7,094 nucleotides of DNA from Agromyces sp. GTDB lineage: Bacteria; Actinomycetota; Actinomycetes; Actinomycetales; Microbacteriaceae. Below the pieces are notes generated by a model. That model saw only the letters and a list, made by a program, of their open reading frames with translations, did no database searches and had not been told where the DNA came from. How positions within the stretch are numbered: the first letter of the stretch is position 1; every line of letters starts with the position of its first letter. The position numbers and the translations under genes are program-made. This document shows positions 5,818 through 7,094 of this stretch, piece after piece. The stretch covers positions 1 to 7,094 of the forward strand of contig JAPSJU010000103.1 of assembly GCA_031178025.1 (NCBI GenBank), given 5' to 3'.

Positions 5818-6654
5818 TCACTTCGTCGTCGACCCCGCGTCGACGGGCAGCATCACGCCCGTGACGTAGCGTGCCTCGTCGGAGGCGAGCCAGAGCACCG
5901 CGTTCGAGATGTCGACCGGCTCGACCCACTGGATCGGGAGGGCGTTCAGCGTCTGGAAGCGCTCACCGAGCGCCTCTCGAGTGCGCTGTTCGGGTTCGAG
6001 GTCGGGCGCGAACAGGGCGTAGAGCATGTCGTTCTGGATCATGTCGGTGTCGACGCTCGTGGGATGCACGGTGTTCACGCGGATCATGTCGGGTGCGAGC
6101 TCGAGCGCGAGCGTGCGCATGAGTCCCACGACGCCGTGCTTCGCCGACACGTAGTGCGCGAAGTTCTCGAATCCCTTGATGCCCGCCGTCGAGCTCGTGA
6201 TGATGATCGAGCCGCCGCTGCCTCCCGCCTTGAGATGCGGGATGGCTGCCTTCGCCGTGTGCCAGACGCCGGTGAGGTTCACGCCGATCATCTCGTCCCA
6301 GGATTCGTCGCTGAGCTCATCGGCGCGGCCCTGCGAGAAGATGCCGGCGTTCGCCGACACGATGTCGAGCCCCCCGAGCTCGGCGACACCTTCGTCGAGC
6401 GCCGCCTTCAGCGCGCCGTAATCCCGCACGTCGGCCTCGCGCGCGATGATGCGACGGTCGAGCGACTCGACCAGTCGCACGGTCTCGGCGAGGTCGTCGG
6501 GCGTGGACATCGGATACTCCACCGTCGGCAGCTGCCGTGCGACATCCACCGCGATGATGTCCGCCCCCTCTTCCGCCATTCGCAGCGCGTGGCTGCGCCC
6601 CTGTCCCCTCGCCGCACCGGTGATGAATGCGACCTTGCCGTCGAGTCGTCCCAT
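5818..6654 (-). CDS. Mycofactocin-coupled SDR family oxidoreductase
   Basis: This 278-residue classical short-chain dehydrogenase/reductase is of the mycofactocin-dependent type (TIGR03971-like). Visible: NAD-binding TGAARGQG (12-19); Asp37 in AVDV, pointing to NAD rather than NADP; NAG (102-104); Asn126; and the catalytic Ser155, Tyr168 and Lys172. Between the second strand and ADVRD (74-78) lies the insert with YPMSTPDDLAETVRLVE (47-63), which I associate with this subfamily and with tightly held nicotinamide. Such enzymes oxidise alcohols (carveol dehydrogenase is one example) and need mycofactocin to recycle bound NADH. The substrate cannot be told. The ATG at 6652-6654 follows AAGAAGGGA with 7 nt spacing. 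It is a close paralogue of the neighbouring SDR, 36 bp downstream of it, and its stop sits next to the ATPase start. Confidence 0.93.
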   Translation of the reverse strand: MGRLDGKVAFITGAARGQGRSHALRMAEEGADIIAVDVARQLPTVEYPMSTPDDLAETVRLVESLDRRIIAREADVRDYGALKAALDEGVAELGGLDIVSANAGIFSQGRADELSDESWDEMIGVNLTGVWHTAKAAIPHLKAGGSGGSIIITSSTAGIKGFENFAHYVSAKHGVVGLMRTLALELAPDMIRVNTVHPTSVDTDMIQNDMLYALFAPDLEPEQRTREALGERFQTLNALPIQWVEPVDISNAVLWLASDEARYVTGVMLPVDAGSTTK

Positions 6655-6661
6655 GATCTGG

Positions 6662-6670
6662 TCCCTTCTT
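6662..6670 (-). promoter_or_regulatory. Ribosome-binding site of the complete SDR gene
   Basis: AAGAAGGGA on the minus strand lies 7 nt before the ATG at 6652-6654, inside the 36-bp space after the TAG of the upstream SDR. It fixes the start at an N-terminus (MGRLDGKVAFITG) typical of the family. The gap is too short to suggest a separate promoter. Confidence 0.65.
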
Positions 6671-6690
6671 CGCTTCGAGATCGGATGCCG

Positions 6691-7094
6691 CTACTTGACG
6701 TTCGCGCCCGCGTCGACGGGCAGCGTGACGCCGGTGATGTACCTCGCCTCGTCGGACGCCAGGAACAGCACGGCGTTCGAGATGTCGACCGCGTCGACCC
6801 ACGGGATGGGCAGGGCGTTGATGCCCTGCGCCGCGACCTTGAAGTCGTCGACCGTGGGGTTCTCGAGGTCCGGCCGGAACAGGCGGAACGTGCCCTCGTT
6901 GTTCACCATCGGCGTATCCACGACCGTCGGATGCACCGAGTTCACTCGGATCATGTCGGGGGCGAGCTCGAGCGCGAGCGTGCGCATGAGCCCCACGACC
7001 CCGTGCTTCGCCGAGACGTAGTGCGCGATGTTCGGGAACGCGAACAGCCCTGCGTCGGAACTCGTGATGATGATGGATCCGCCTCGCCCGCCCT
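6691..7094 (-). CDS. Second mycofactocin-type SDR, C-terminal part (cut by right edge)
   Basis: Only the last 133 residues lie in the window; the NAD-binding half is beyond the right edge. The frame is open to the edge and ends at TAG (6691-6693). Present: IIITSSDAG with the catalytic Ser, HYVSAKHG with the catalytic Tyr and Lys, then RVNSVHPTVVDTPM and the C-terminal DISNAVLFLASDEARYITG. It matches the neighbouring SDR closely, including a 29-residue identical run (positions 166-194 of that protein). The two differ in the loop after VDT-M (NNEGTFRLFRPDLENPTVDDF here), the lid region that shapes SDR substrate pockets, so they probably take different alcohols. Membership of the mycofactocin-coupled group is inferred from the paralogue and the operon, since the diagnostic insert is not visible. 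Confidence 0.9.
   Translation of the reverse strand, partial: GGRGGSIIITSSDAGLFAFPNIAHYVSAKHGVVGLMRTLALELAPDMIRVNSVHPTVVDTPMVNNEGTFRLFRPDLENPTVDDFKVAAQGINALPIPWVDAVDISNAVLFLASDEARYITGVTLPVDAGANVK

Noticed and set aside
4907..5869. Plus-strand open frame of about 320 codons
   Set aside because: It is a shadow of the AAA+ ATPase, which has Walker and sensor motifs in the proper frame; the antisense product has no recognisable domain.
5807..5929. N-terminal extension of the AAA+ ATPase to the GTG at 5927-5929
   Set aside because: It would overlap the SDR by over 100 bp and adds an Arg/Gly-rich out-of-frame read of that gene. Starts at 5806 or 5821 fit the operon spacing.

Overview
This high-GC window has actinobacterial-style codon use, with G or C at most third positions, and it contains late mycofactocin biosynthesis genes. 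It is most likely from an Actinomycetota chromosome. A Microbacteriaceae-like host is a guess from base composition and the frequent GGATGCC-type words. I see no mobile element, tRNA, rRNA or CRISPR array.

Layout: apart from the left edge, every gene is on the minus strand and reads right to left as one probable operon. In transcription order these are: the 3' end of a mycofactocin-type SDR (6691-7094, cut by the right edge); a complete paralogous SDR (5818-6654); a MoxR-type AAA+ ATPase (4871-5806); a VWA/MIDAS protein (3884-4762); a possible 28-codon small ORF (3801-3887); mftD (2503-3804); mftE (1708-2493); and mftF (290-1711). Junctions are tight: ATGA overlap for mftE/mftF, 9 bp for mftD/mftE, GTG codons at the SDR/AAA+ junction, and 36 bp between the SDRs. 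The exception is a 108-bp gap between the ATPase and VWA genes. On the plus strand at the left edge, the C-terminal part of a luciferase-like flavin monooxygenase (1-275) converges on mftF. An inverted repeat spans both stop codons and may be a shared terminator.

How the genes may work together: in characterised systems MftE releases the cyclised Val-Tyr-derived core from the MftA peptide, MftD oxidises it to the redox-active premycofactocin, and MftF glycosylates it. SDRs of this type hold NAD tightly and pass electrons to mycofactocin. The MoxR/VWA pair lies exactly between the cofactor users and the cofactor makers, so it may act as an ATP-driven maturation or cofactor-loading chaperone for the dehydrogenases. 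That role is inference. The early genes mftA, mftB and mftC are not in the window; canonically they precede mftD, where the VWA gene sits here.

The points most worth a second look are the embedded MoxR/VWA pair, the small ORF joined by ATGA overlaps to both the VWA gene and mftD, a G/C hairpin over the mftD ribosome-binding site, and the uncertain VWA N-terminus: the ATPase frame stays open for 36 codons after its TGA and runs in frame into the VWA gene.
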